Source of the DNA: Aliishimia sp965656085
Lineage (GTDB): Bacteria; Pseudomonadota; Alphaproteobacteria; Rhodobacterales; Rhodobacteraceae
Direction: 5' to 3'
NCBI GenBank assembly: GCA_965656085.1
Contig: CBFHJA010000002.1
Span: 1 to 64,000, forward strand
DNA: 64,000 nucleotides
Below, piece after piece: positions 18,501-24,362 of this stretch. Position numbers and translations under genes: made by a program. The first letter of the stretch is position 1, and each line of letters opens with the position of its first letter. A model generated the notes under the pieces. It saw only the letters and a program-made list of their open reading frames with translations, made no database searches and was not told the DNA's origin.

Positions 18501-20007
18501 CTCCCGACGCGTTGGTCAGCGACGCGTTCACTCCCGTGACGACGCCGTTCACTGTCAGTGTTCCGCTCTGATTGGTGATCAGACCGTCCACAGTTGTGGG
18601 GCCATTGAGCGTGACCGTGTCGGAGTTCTCGATATTGCCGCCGAAGGTCGCCCCGGTCGCAGTCATGGAGGCCTGGTTGTTGGTATTGCCGGTCACAGAG
18701 CCCGTCACGGTCGCCGTGGTGCCGCCGGAGCCGATATTGTTCGTCAGCGCCGTGACCGTTCCCGACACATTCGTATCGGCCCCGTCTGTTGCGGTCACGG
18801 AGCCTGTGTTGCCACCGATTGTGAGCGTTCCTCCGGTATTTGCCACGCCACCCGTGACCGTCCCATTAAGCGTCGTCGTGCTGCCACTGTTGACGATGAC
18901 GTTGCCTCCGATTGTCCCGCTGTTCTGCGTGAGACTGCCGGTGCCGCCGCCTGCGCCCGCGCCAGCCGCGTTGATCACATTCCCGGTGACGTCGCCGTCG
19001 ATGATGGCCGTGGCATCCACTTGGTTTTCGAGGTTAACGCCTTCGACGCTCCCGGTTGCGCCAACCGTCAGCGTTCCTTCCTCGTTGATGGCCCTGCCGC
19101 TCACGATGCCATTGATCGTCGTGACGCCCGAGTTGTTCACATTCCCGGAAACCGATCCGCCACCCGCGTTCACGTCGAGCGTGCCGCCAGCGTTCACGTT
19201 TGCGCCGCCGGTGAGAGCAGCGTTGATATCCGTGTCGCCGAGATTTCCGGTCAGAATAACACCCGAGGTCGTTGTTGGTCCATCAATGTCGAGATCACCA
19301 TTGTTCGTAACTGGTCCGACATTGGCCCCATCCAAGACCATCGTCCCGCCATTGTTGTTGGTGACGATGCCGGTCGTGACAGTACCGCTGACAGTCGTTG
19401 TCCCGCCATTGGTGTTCGTAATTCCGCCGGTGAGTGTCGCGCCTGATGACACGCGCAGGCTCGCGCCGCTGTTGACGACCGGGTCAGCCGTCGTATCAGC
19501 TGCGATATCCAGTGTCCCCGTGTTCACAATCAGCGAGGTCAGGCTTGTCTGGGACACGGTGACGAAACGGAGCGTGCCGGTGCCGTCCTTGATGAAGTCC
19601 CCCAGCAATGCCGACTCCACGTCAACGGTCGCGCCGACGCCCGTCGTGAAGGTCGCAGGCCCGCCACCGAAGGTCGAGATAGTGCCGCCGCTGAAAGAAT
19701 AGCCGGACTCGTTGACGACAATCGTGTTGCTTTCCACTGTTCCCACAACGGTGATGGGCTCGCCGGCGCCGTCGAAGAGCACAGTGTCCCCGTTTCCGAA
19801 AGAGACCAGTGTCAGCGGGACTGTTCCGAGGTCATCCCAGTTGTTGGAGGCAAGGTCCCAGTCATCGTTGGCACCGGCGGTGTCCCATTGGAGATCGGCC
19901 GCCATCACCGGTGCGGTGCTCAAAGCGATGCTTACGGCGATCAATGCCGTCGTCTGATGCAGCCGGCCGCGCGTGCTTTTGCGATGTGCCATGATTTCGA
20001 CCCCCAT
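9544..20007 (-). CDS. Giant repeat-built autotransporter (type Va secreted surface protein)
   Basis: 3,487 aa. An N-terminal signal peptide (hydrophobic core about 20-33, predicted cleavage near Ala36/37) precedes about 3,150 residues of passenger, very rich in Gly, Thr, Asn, Val, Ala and Asp. The passenger is built from short beta-strand repeats of the kind VTNxGTLTxxG, as expected for a long beta-helix. The last 280 or so residues look like an outer-membrane beta-barrel with alternating aromatic strands, ending in Phe. Two cysteines lie near the start of this terminal region. The protein should be surface-exposed, with adhesion or aggregation as the likely role (inference). Internal duplications are listed separately. 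It is the first gene of the minus-strand series that continues into tssL, an unusual setting for an autotransporter. Long frames on the opposite strand are judged coding shadows. A second in-frame ATG at codon 6 is an alternative start. Confidence 0.88.
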   Translation of the reverse strand: MGVEIMAHRKSTRGRLHQTTALIAVSIALSTAPVMAADLQWDTAGANDDWDLASNNWDDLGTVPLTLVSFGNGDTVLFDGAGEPITVVGTVESNTIVVNESGYSFSGGTISTFGGGPATFTTGVGATVDVESALLGDFIKDGTGTLRFVTVSQTSLTSLIVNTGTLDIAADTTADPVVNSGASLRVSSGATLTGGITNTNGGTTTVSGTVTTGIVTNNNGGTMVLDGANVGPVTNNGDLDIDGPTTTSGVILTGNLGDTDINAALTGGANVNAGGTLDVNAGGGSVSGNVNNSGVTTINGIVSGRAINEEGTLTVGATGSVEGVNLENQVDATAIIDGDVTGNVINAAGAGAGGGTGSLTQNSGTIGGNVIVNSGSTTTLNGTVTGGVANTGGTLTIGGNTGSVTATDGADTNVSGTVTALTNNIGSGGTTATVTGSVTGNTNNQASMTATGATFGGNIENSDTVTLNGPTTVDGLITNQSGTLTVNGVVTGVNASLTNASGATATINTGGSIAGDLTNSGAATVDGSVGGATTNNAAATITSDGGTFTGLVTNDGTFTVVNAVTANGGFTNNLQLNGSATSTLNVTGTFTNAATGTITNTDGTGSGDFVISATTLDNQGAIVGDVDVQATINNTGTITYVGGETINDTVNNLAAGTINANGAADYQGNDLNNEGDVNVNAGGALNNVGTLANSGAGTVDVAGTGAITATTLSNTDTGAVTVASGGSVTATDVTNAGTGTVTNDGTITATVSNSSTAGFTNNAGITGNVTNQTGGSFTNAATGVITGDLTNDGTLALSGNVTGAFENQANGVATVSGTADIDGAITNDGQIDVAAGASLESDANTLNNNAVINVADGGTVTDAGAINNNAGGTITFNGNGTLVSDDDASGGEIITNEGTITVNAGAGNTVTVTTPDLVNQATGLIEVNSGTLSGVGLLTNSATVTVGATGASAITNLNTSGGTVTIAGTNTGAITGSGTAAITIAGTGTQTGDVVQGGSGATDVSGTLTGNFSNTGSAAATVTGAVSGDLAQSGAGSVDLDGTVGGTATASGGTMTIASTNLGALDVQSGTVTIDGASTIGGATVAAGGTLDVNAALTGDVTNAGTATIAADISNVTTQSGGTTTFDGDSTLGTLTTDGGGTTTIASGTTTATSVVQNGTLNVDGTLTTATVTNDGTYTQTGTLNGDLTNNAGAAVAGTVNGTLANGAAGTLDINGALGVTTLSNAAGGATTISAGTTTATNASNAGTMTVALGAELESANPITSTGTLTIAGTVDADLTSAATTLTGTVDGNLTTTGTSALEGTVTGALTSGAATNVTGALAVTGLTTNNGAMTVDAGQTLTATGGVSNAGTLTVDGTLAGNTTNTAANTLTVNTGGSLSGDLANAGTANVDGSVGGAVTNTATGALTSDGGTFTGLVTNDGTFTVVNAVTANGGFTNNLQLNGSATSTLNVTGTFTNAATGTITNTDGTGSGDFVISATTLDNQGAIVGDVDVQATINNTGTITYVGGETINDTVNNLAAGTINANGAADYQGNDLNNEGDVNVNAGGALNNVGTLANSGAGTVDVAGTGAITATTLSNTDTGAVTVASGGSVTATDVTNAGTGTVTNDGTITATVSNSSTAGFTNNAGITGNVTNQTGGSFTNAATGVITGDLTNDGTLALSGNVTGAFENQANGVATVSGTADIDGVITNDGQIDVAAGASLESDANTLNNNAVINVADGGTVTDAGAINNNAGGTITFNGNGTLVSDDDASGGEIITNEGTITVNAGAGNTVTVTTPDLVNQAAGLISVNTGTLAGVGTLTNSAAVTVDATGASAITNLNTSGGTVTIAGTNTGAITGSGTAAITIAGTGTQTGDVVQGGSGATDVSGTLTGNFSNTGTAAASVTAAVSGDLAQSGAGSVDLDGTVGGTVTASGGTMTIASTNVGALDVQSGGTVTIDGASTIGGATVALGGTLDLNAALTSDVTNAGTATIAADVTNATTQNGGTTTFDGDSTLGTLTTDAGGTTTIASGTTTATSVVQNGTLNVDGTLTTATVTNDGTYTQTGTLNGDLTNNATATVAGTVNGTLANAATGTLDINGPVTVATLSNAAGGTATISAGTTTATNVVQNGTLTVNGALTTASLINDGTYTQTGTLTGDLTNNSTAAVAGTVTGTLSNASTGTLGINGPLTVTTLSNALGGTTTISAGTTTATTVVQNGALTVNSALTTATLTNDGIYAQTGTLTGDLTNNATATVAGTVTGAITNAGTGMLDVNGPLTVTTLTNQSGGTLTATGAITGNLTGDAGSTTTSSGGVSGTVTSSGALDIAGPIGGALDINAGATNLTGATGVTGAVTNAGTLLSDAGETLTAPTVTNESGGTLTAAGNIVADVTNQSGGTLTSTAAITGGLTGDAGSTTTSSGGVSGTVTSSGSLDIAGAIGGALDINGGTTNLTGATTVTGAVTNAGALNSDAGETLTAATVTNESGGTLTAAGNIVADVTNQSGGTLTSTGAITGNLTGDTGSTTTSSGGVSGTVTSSGSLDIAGAIGGALDINAGTTNLTGATGVTGAVTNAGTLLSDAGETLTAPTVTNESGGTLTAAGNIVADVTNQSGGTLTSTGAITGNLTGDAGSTTTSSGGVSGTVTSSGSLDIAGAIGGALDINGGTTNLTGATTVTGAVTNAGALNSDAGETLTAATVTNESGGTIIAAGDIVSDVTNQSGATLTATGAITGALTGDAGATTTSSGGVSGPVSNAGNMTLSGTTGAVTNQTGGTLTTGGNGIFASLTNAGTATIDSGHSISAPTTNQAGAALNVTGALSGAVTNAATGTVSLNAGGSVTGAIGNSGALTFNGGNATGTVTNDGTITGVALSTITGDLNNNSGSTTTVTAGTLTVTGQTVNASGATLDIDTVFAGNVQNAGTFQLDGTLNGALDFTGGTFAASNGATINGPVTFGADAGVTAGNLLTITGTTLINNGATFDLAGTLASNADVAVGSTLSFGGTLNGSLLGGGTVRVGANPGAVGDNPTVTGTMNGNNLRLGYDVDLSRGAGGLASSDSLTVGGTVSGTYLIDLNVLDTNGAASDFGEQAADIVLIDGAPGSTYGFSFGNIVTVNNGVTGANPTFTQSATTFTPAASQFIYELQLSNGDLLLVDTPNPAIAGLAGNISLTQSLLGSIVNRPTSPFVTGLASPTDDKCGPGMWSRTTVGQATADGETTSSAFAPTPSSIEADYFGAQVGGDIGCYQGHFNEWDLSFGAFAGFNTGSSSQPIFFDVAGGGRQLLSTTETDFDQRYGGFYMTAARGSFTADLQIRSENTEFNSNNPDLNLNNESFDVSGQTISGAVSYSIVPENANGWRFVPTAGFSITENETDVVNFGSGASAATLTVDDHTATVGFLGATAARVIVAESGLSANSYFVTGTFYKDYSDSLTSTYVFPASLGQPDLDLSSDTLGDYGEISAGWNYIRILEQGSGRIPARQFNASIRADARLSSQIESFGITGQVRWQF
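11780..13206. repeat. Tandem 324-bp repeat array (108 codons, A-B-A-B order) in the autotransporter passenger
   Basis: The octamer TGGTTCGT and its surroundings recur at 11903, 12227, 12551, 12875 and 13199, an exact period of 324 bases over four full units. Units 1 and 3 share one version of the downstream sequence and units 2 and 4 another, so a 648-bp dimer was probably duplicated. The protein unit contains TTSSGGVSGTVTSSG and VTNESGGTLTAAGNIVADV. Confidence 0.85.
13837..15780. repeat. Copy 1 of a long direct repeat in the autotransporter gene
   Basis: This block matches 16441-18381 with an offset of 2,604 bases at its left part and 2,601 at its right part; one extra Gly codon accounts for the change. 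About 14,641-15,780 appears nearly identical to 17,242-18,381, while the left part is more diverged. The match breaks sharply after CCGCCGTCAGA. Confidence 0.85.
16441..18381. repeat. Copy 2 of the long direct repeat in the autotransporter gene
   Basis: Partner of 13837-15780. The copies are separated by about 660 bases of unrelated passenger code. The reading frame is preserved in both, so each encodes about 647 residues of passenger. Confidence 0.85.
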
Positions 20008-20035
20008 GAGAGAACCCCTGTAACGTCATAAAATT

Positions 20036-20051
20036 CGTAGTTAACCCTACG
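20036..20051. promoter_or_regulatory. Short palindrome upstream of the autotransporter gene (candidate operator)
   Basis: CGTAGTTAACCCTACG has 5-bp inverted arms (CGTAG / CTACG) around TTAACC and lies 29 bases before the autotransporter start codon. No clear -35/-10 pair could be assigned in the 125-base gap 20008-20132, so its role is uncertain. Confidence 0.25.
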
Positions 20052-20132
20052 TTCAGCGGAACTTTGCCAATCATCAAGGGAAAATTCGCGAAACCCGGGA
20101 AAAGTGACGGGATCGTCGCATTCACGCGCGGG

Positions 20133-21137
20133 TTAGCGGCTTTGGCGCAACGCTGCAAAGGCCTCGGGCGCACGATCTTCCCAAAACTCCCCGATTGCCG
20201 CCGCATTGCGCGACGACATCCAGCTAAATCTCTCGAAATCCTGTTTCTGAAGCGGGTCTGACACACGCGCCAGAAACGCTGCCTTGTCCGCGTCTTGCTG
20301 GGCCTGCGGACGGTTGGAGACCAGCCAGTGGATCACGGCAAGCCGTTCGGCGCGGGTCATCTGCGATGCTGTCGCCACCCGGCCGCCCAAGGAAAGCAGG
20401 TGCTGCGCCAGATGGAGCGACACGCCGCGATGCCGCAGATCTTCCAGCTGCTTGCTCTCCTTGAGCGCGCACTGATCCGTCACGGTGATCTCTGACCGGA
20501 GAACAATGTCGAATCGGAGATGCGACACCGTGCGCCCATCTCGGCGAAACCGTACCGAGATCGACAGGTCCGAGCCCTCGGCAAGATCCGCAATCGCCGG
20601 TTTGAGCAGTTTCGCGTTGAAATGCTTGAACTCCGCGTAATAGGCGCTGGTCTCGCATCCCAGCGCCGCGCGCAGTTGATCCACAGGCCACCACGGGGTG
20701 CGCCCCTTTCCCGTCCATGGCGCGCAGAGTCTGTAAAGCGCCAGCACATGCCCGCCCGTCACCGCACTCTGCATCGCATCTTGCACCCGGGCGCGCCCGG
20801 GTGGATTGGCCAAGAGATGTCCAAGCACCGGGGAGACCGCATAGCTCACCTCGCGCGCCTCGCAGCCGGCATAGGCGAGAAGCGGGCTTGTGCCCCAGTT
20901 GCCCTCGGGGTCCCGCCATTCGAGAACCGTTCGACACAAGGTCTGCAGGTCACAGGCAACCTGATCCGGTCCTGAGAGCGCCGACAGGATGTCCAGCGGA
21001 AGACGGTAGCTGGTGCGCTCGGGCAGGTTGTCGACCGCTTGCAGCAGCAGGGCGTTGAACAGTTTCCGGACCCGCAGAGGGACCGGGGCGGACAAGTGCA
21101 TATCAGGATCGGCGTTTTGACCGCTCGGTGCAGGCAT
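20133..21137 (-). CDS. Replication initiator-like protein (Rep_3/RepB-type winged helix)
   Basis: 334 aa. The middle of the protein (about 165-215) resembles the second winged-helix domain of plasmid initiators. A segment ending YYAEFKHFNAKLLKPAIADL is followed by an LSISVRFRRDGRTVSHLRF-type beta-turn-helix pattern, like the FKRxVLxPAxxEI...RxGRKVxxLRF pattern of Rep_3 proteins. The first part (LPLDILSAL..., WRDPEGNWG) could be the first winged helix. No transposase, partition gene or iteron array is visible next to it. It sits between the secretion genes and the conserved marR-nitrilase-grxC-comF block, so it may be a relic of an integrated plasmid or a repurposed DNA-binding protein. Family assignment is by pattern only. 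Confidence 0.6.
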   Translation of the reverse strand: MPAPSGQNADPDMHLSAPVPLRVRKLFNALLLQAVDNLPERTSYRLPLDILSALSGPDQVACDLQTLCRTVLEWRDPEGNWGTSPLLAYAGCEAREVSYAVSPVLGHLLANPPGRARVQDAMQSAVTGGHVLALYRLCAPWTGKGRTPWWPVDQLRAALGCETSAYYAEFKHFNAKLLKPAIADLAEGSDLSISVRFRRDGRTVSHLRFDIVLRSEITVTDQCALKESKQLEDLRHRGVSLHLAQHLLSLGGRVATASQMTRAERLAVIHWLVSNRPQAQQDADKAAFLARVSDPLQKQDFERFSWMSSRNAAAIGEFWEDRAPEAFAALRQSR

Positions 21138-21156
21138 GTGCCGAGTCTAGCCGTCA

Positions 21157-21189
21157 AGGTACCCCGACTCAACTCTGTTGCGGGTACCT
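21157..21189. repeat. 8-bp perfect inverted repeat at the marR/rep junction
   Basis: AGGTACCC (21157-21164) and GGGTACCT (21182-21189) flank 17 bases and overlap the marR stop codon. No T-tract follows on the minus strand, so it does not look like a standard terminator. It could be an operator or a junction mark. Confidence 0.4.
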
Positions 21190-21634
21190 AAGTCTCTCCG
21201 GCGAGTCGTGTGCGCAACGCCCGCAAGACCGGAACCGCACCGCGCACATCGCCGGGATCCATATTCTCCATCGCGGATGTGATCAGCGGCTCAATTGCAC
21301 TCAGCGCCTGCTCGCGGGCCGCACGCCCTGCCGGGCTGATCGCGACCATCTTGCGCCGCGCATCGTCCCAATCGGGGCGGATATGCACATAGCCCGCCCA
21401 TTCGAGTTTGGAGAGCGTGTTAGTCATCGCGCCACGCGTCACACCGAAGGTTTGGGCAAGTTGCGCCGGACTGCGCTCACCCTCGTAGCGCGCCAGATGG
21501 TTGAGCACCGAGAAATGCGACAGTTCCATGCCCTTGGGCAACACCTTGCTGAGCCGGTTTCGGATCATCTGATCCGCCGCAATCACCTCGCTGAACAGCG
21601 CAATGGCAACAGAAGTGTCGGCGGTGTTGCTCAT
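21188..21634 (-). CDS. MarR-family transcriptional regulator
   Basis: 148 aa, the usual MarR size. The winged helix is visible in the middle: RSPAQLAQTFGVTRGAMTNT is the helix-turn-helix, followed by LSKLEWAGYVHI and the wing DWDDARRKMVAISPAG. N- and C-terminal helices would form the dimer interface. MarR proteins usually bind palindromic operators and respond to small ligands or oxidants; ligand and targets are unknown here. It overlaps the upstream nitrilase-family gene by 4 bases, so it is probably cotranscribed with it rather than divergently regulating it. Confidence 0.9.
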   Translation of the reverse strand: MSNTADTSVAIALFSEVIAADQMIRNRLSKVLPKGMELSHFSVLNHLARYEGERSPAQLAQTFGVTRGAMTNTLSKLEWAGYVHIRPDWDDARRKMVAISPAGRAAREQALSAIEPLITSAMENMDPGDVRGAVPVLRALRTRLAGET

Positions 21635-22464
21635 GAGGGCAGGTTGAACTCCTGTGCGTTGCGCAAGGCAGGGACCCTGCGGCGCGCATCTTCCACGGTT
21701 TCCAGTGAAAGATCAAATGAATAGACCCCCGGTTCCGTTCCAGCATCGAGCAAGACCTCTCCCCATGGCGACACCGCAAGCGAATGCCCATAGGTCTGGC
21801 GCGTCTTGCCCCGGCTGGACTTGTGCGCGCCGGTTTGCGCCGGGGCAATCAAGTAGCAACCCGTCTCTATGGCGCGCGCCCGCAACAGACTGTGCCAGTG
21901 CGCCGCCCCGGTGACCGGCGAGAACGCCGCAGGCACCGTCAGCAGTTGCGCCCCGGACCGGACAAGCGCCTGGTAAAGTTGCGGGAAGCGCATATCATAG
22001 CAAATCGTCAGACCAAGTACTGCGAATGGCGTTTGTGCGATCACCGCCTGGCGTCCCGGACGATAGCCGCTGCTTTCGCGATAGGTTTCGGCGCTGTCGA
22101 TCTCCACATCGAACATATGGATCTTATCATAGCGCGCAGTGATCTGCCCTTCCGGATCGATCAGAAAACTGCGGTTTGCGAAACGGCCATCGGGATCAGC
22201 GGTCTTCACTGCCAGAGAGCCGAGCAGGAGCCACACACAGAGTTCTGCAGCCTCCGCTTGCATGGCTGCAAGAAAACTATTGCCTTCTTCAGGCTCCAGA
22301 ACTGCATTCTGATGCGTCCGGCTGGTTGAAACACAGTTGGTGACTTCGGGCGTTGCGACGAGCCCTGCGCCCTGAGCAACCGCCTCTCGCAATAACCCGC
22401 GCACCGTTCCGAGGTTCTCCGCCGGATCGTCCGACGAGTTGAGTTGCAGCAGTGCGACCTTCAC
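21631..22464 (-). CDS. Carbon-nitrogen hydrolase (nitrilase superfamily, Nit/deaminated glutathione amidase-like)
   Basis: 277 aa. The nitrilase catalytic triad is visible as Glu40 (ATPEVTN), Lys114 (YDKIHMFD) and Cys155 (LTICYDMRFP). The HMFDV and CYDMRFP contexts fit the Nit1/Nit2 branch, whose members hydrolyse deaminated glutathione or alpha-keto acid omega-amides in the cytoplasm. The gene abuts grxC (its ATG directly follows the grxC stop) and overlaps marR by 4 bases, which places it in a thiol/glutathione-related operon. The exact substrate is inferred from subfamily resemblance only. Confidence 0.88.
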   Translation of the reverse strand: MKVALLQLNSSDDPAENLGTVRGLLREAVAQGAGLVATPEVTNCVSTSRTHQNAVLEPEEGNSFLAAMQAEAAELCVWLLLGSLAVKTADPDGRFANRSFLIDPEGQITARYDKIHMFDVEIDSAETYRESSGYRPGRQAVIAQTPFAVLGLTICYDMRFPQLYQALVRSGAQLLTVPAAFSPVTGAAHWHSLLRARAIETGCYLIAPAQTGAHKSSRGKTRQTYGHSLAVSPWGEVLLDAGTEPGVYSFDLSLETVEDARRRVPALRNAQEFNLPS

Positions 22465-22722
22465 CTAAATGCCGAGCAACGGGTCGAGTTTTCCTGCGCG
22501 CTCCAGCGCGTAGAGTTCATCGCAGCCACCCACATGGATCTCGCCGATGAAAATCTGCGGCACGGTGTGGCGGCCATCGGCACGTTGCATCATCTCGGAG
22601 CGCCGCGACGGCTCCGCCAGCACATCCACTTCTGAAAAATCGACACCCTTCTGGTTCAGAAGCCGCTTAGCGGCGTGACAGAACCCGCACAGGGGCGAAC
22701 TGTAGACTTCGACAGGTTGCAT
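22465..22722 (-). CDS. grxC: Glutaredoxin 3 (GrxC)
   Basis: 85 aa, standard glutaredoxin size. The redox site is CGFC at 12-15 (CPYC is the common form), followed by the conserved TVPQIFIG cis-Pro loop and GGCDELYAL glutathione-binding segment. It reduces protein and glutathione-mixed disulfides in the cytoplasm at the expense of glutathione. It lies 38 bases after comF and directly abuts the nitrilase-family gene. The Pro-to-Gly, Tyr-to-Phe change in the active site may shift its redox potential (inference). Confidence 0.93.
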   Translation of the reverse strand: MQPVEVYSSPLCGFCHAAKRLLNQKGVDFSEVDVLAEPSRRSEMMQRADGRHTVPQIFIGEIHVGGCDELYALERAGKLDPLLGI

Positions 22723-22760
22723 GGGCGTTGTCCTTCCACGGCCTTGGTTACCTTCTGTAT

Positions 22761-23492
22761 TTAGGTCTCCTTAGCCGCCCTTGCCAGTACCAGAACGTCG
22801 ACCCGGCTTGCGCCACCGGTGTGGCAGGCCTCTGTGCAGGCTGCAAGGGTTGCACCGCTGACTAATACGTCGTCGACTAGCAGGACATGCGCGCCGCTGA
22901 TCCGTTCCTGCCGTTTGGGATTGGGGACGATAGCATGACGCAGGGCCGCGAGGCGGTCTTCATGGTTGAGGCCTGACAGTGTGTCGGTCCGCTTCGTCCG
23001 AACTAGCAGATCAAGGACGGCTGGCCGGAGCAGGCGCTGCCCCAAGGCGAAGGCAAGCATGGCCGACTGGTTGTATCGCCGCTTAACTAGACGCGTCCAA
23101 TGCAAAGGCACCGGCGCAATGATCGTATCTGGCCCTATGAGCGGTCCGGCCACCTGTGCCATCCATTGCGCTATGGCAGGGGCGAAATCGTAGCGGTCAT
23201 AGTGCTTGAGACCGAGCACAAGTTTCTTCGCAAGCCCTTCAAAGCACATTGCGGCCCGGGCCTGCTCCCAGGGGCGGGGCGTGTCTATGCAGGACTGACA
23301 CAAAGCTGCGTCGTCCTGCTGCTCGGCAAGCACCTGAGCCCCGCAGGCTCTGCAGGCCGGACCCGTGATGAGCCGCAGCTCTTTCCAGCACTTGGCGCAC
23401 AGCCCGTGATCGGAGGTGACTAGATCGCGGCAGCTGAGACAGCTGGGCGGAAAAAGTGTTTGGATCGCCGTTTGAACCTGACGCGCAACCAT
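22761..23492 (-). CDS. comF: ComF-family phosphoribosyltransferase-like protein
   Basis: 243 aa from the ATG at 23492. An N-terminal zinc-finger-like part has paired cysteines (CLSC, CAKC, CRAC, CQSC). The C-terminal PRTase fold has the PRPP loop VLLVDDVLVSGAT and the RYNQS motif typical of ComF/GntX. Homologues take part in DNA uptake in competent bacteria or in gluconate/purine metabolism; the role here is unknown. The frame stays open upstream of 23492, but that extension runs antisense to the divergent methyltransferase gene and has no family character, so the internal ATG was chosen. Only 15 bases separate the two divergent starts, so their promoters must overlap the coding regions. Confidence 0.9.
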   Translation of the reverse strand: MVARQVQTAIQTLFPPSCLSCRDLVTSDHGLCAKCWKELRLITGPACRACGAQVLAEQQDDAALCQSCIDTPRPWEQARAAMCFEGLAKKLVLGLKHYDRYDFAPAIAQWMAQVAGPLIGPDTIIAPVPLHWTRLVKRRYNQSAMLAFALGQRLLRPAVLDLLVRTKRTDTLSGLNHEDRLAALRHAIVPNPKRQERISGAHVLLVDDVLVSGATLAACTEACHTGGASRVDVLVLARAAKET

Positions 23493-23507
23493 ATTACCTA
23501 CTCTTCC

Positions 23508-24320
23508 ATGTCCCGGACCCCGAAACTTACCGACCGCAAGGCTCTCGCTCGCAATCGGACGCGCAGTCACTCGGACGCGATGTTTCTGCATCAGGCCGCC
23601 CGTGACGATGTCGAGGATCGGCTGAGTCTGGTTAACAGGAGCTTTACGCGCGCAGCCGTGATCACTGGCCATCCAGACCTGTGGAGCTTGCCGGTGGGCG
23701 CCGAGGTGATCTCCGATGAAGATCTGCTTGGACTGGACGAGGCGCAATACGATCTGCTGATCCACGCCATGAGCCTGCACTGGGCGAGCGATCCTGTCGG
23801 GCAACTGATCCAGATGCGCCGAGCCCTGAAATCTGACGGTCTGATGCTCGCGGTGTTTCTTGGCGGTCAAACACTTCAAGAACTGCGCGCAGTCCTTGGC
23901 CAGGCTGAGACCGAACTGCGGAGCGGGCTCTCGCCACGCGTTTTGCCCATGGGCGATATCCGCGATTTGGGTGGCTTGCTGCAACGGGCCGGCTATGCAT
24001 TGCCAGTGGCCGACACCTATACTCTGACCGCTGAATATGAGGACGCCTTCGCGCTGATGCGCGACTTGCGCGGCATGGGCGAGGGCAACGCATTGGACGG
24101 GCGGGCACGGCACATGGCGCGGCGCGATGTCTTCCTGCGTGCTGCCACCCTCTATGGGGAACACTTCCCCGGCACACACAAACAAGTGCGCGCCACTTTC
24201 GAATTGATTACGCTCACCGGCTGGGCACCGAGTACCTCGCAGCCGCAGCCCCTGCGCCCCGGTTCCGCGACCGCGCGGCTCGCAGACGCGCTGAGAACCT
24301 CCGAAACCAAGCTGCCTTGA
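23508..24320 (+). CDS. SAM-dependent methyltransferase, BioC/NDUFAF5-like
   Basis: 270 aa from the ATG at 23508. The pattern fits the class I methyltransferases related to BioC and the mitochondrial NDUFAF5 assembly factor: FLHQAARDDVEDRL near the start, ISDEDLLGLDEAQYDLLIHA as the acidic strand and motif IV, then SLHWASDPVG and LKSDGLMLAVFLGG. The glycine-rich SAM loop is weak (AAVITGHPD), as in NDUFAF5-type proteins. It is divergent from comF. Substrate unknown. A TTG start at 23460 would add 16 residues and overlap comF, so it is less likely. Confidence 0.82.
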   Translation: MSRTPKLTDRKALARNRTRSHSDAMFLHQAARDDVEDRLSLVNRSFTRAAVITGHPDLWSLPVGAEVISDEDLLGLDEAQYDLLIHAMSLHWASDPVGQLIQMRRALKSDGLMLAVFLGGQTLQELRAVLGQAETELRSGLSPRVLPMGDIRDLGGLLQRAGYALPVADTYTLTAEYEDAFALMRDLRGMGEGNALDGRARHMARRDVFLRAATLYGEHFPGTHKQVRATFELITLTGWAPSTSQPQPLRPGSATARLADALRTSETKLP

Positions 24321-24362
24321 TTGACCTGAGGCCAAAAGCGTTTATTTGACCCGGAACGTCAT

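Noticed and set aside
14047..19446. A 1,799-codon open frame on the plus strand opposite the autotransporter
   Set aside because: It is Arg/His-rich, without family motifs or a ribosome-binding site, and results from the GC-rich repetitive code of the autotransporter. The minus-strand frame has a signal peptide and beta-barrel.
23493..24335. N-terminal extension of comF to a 524-aa protein
   Set aside because: The extra part lies antisense to the divergent methyltransferase gene and has no ComF-like content; the ATG at 23492 fits the family.
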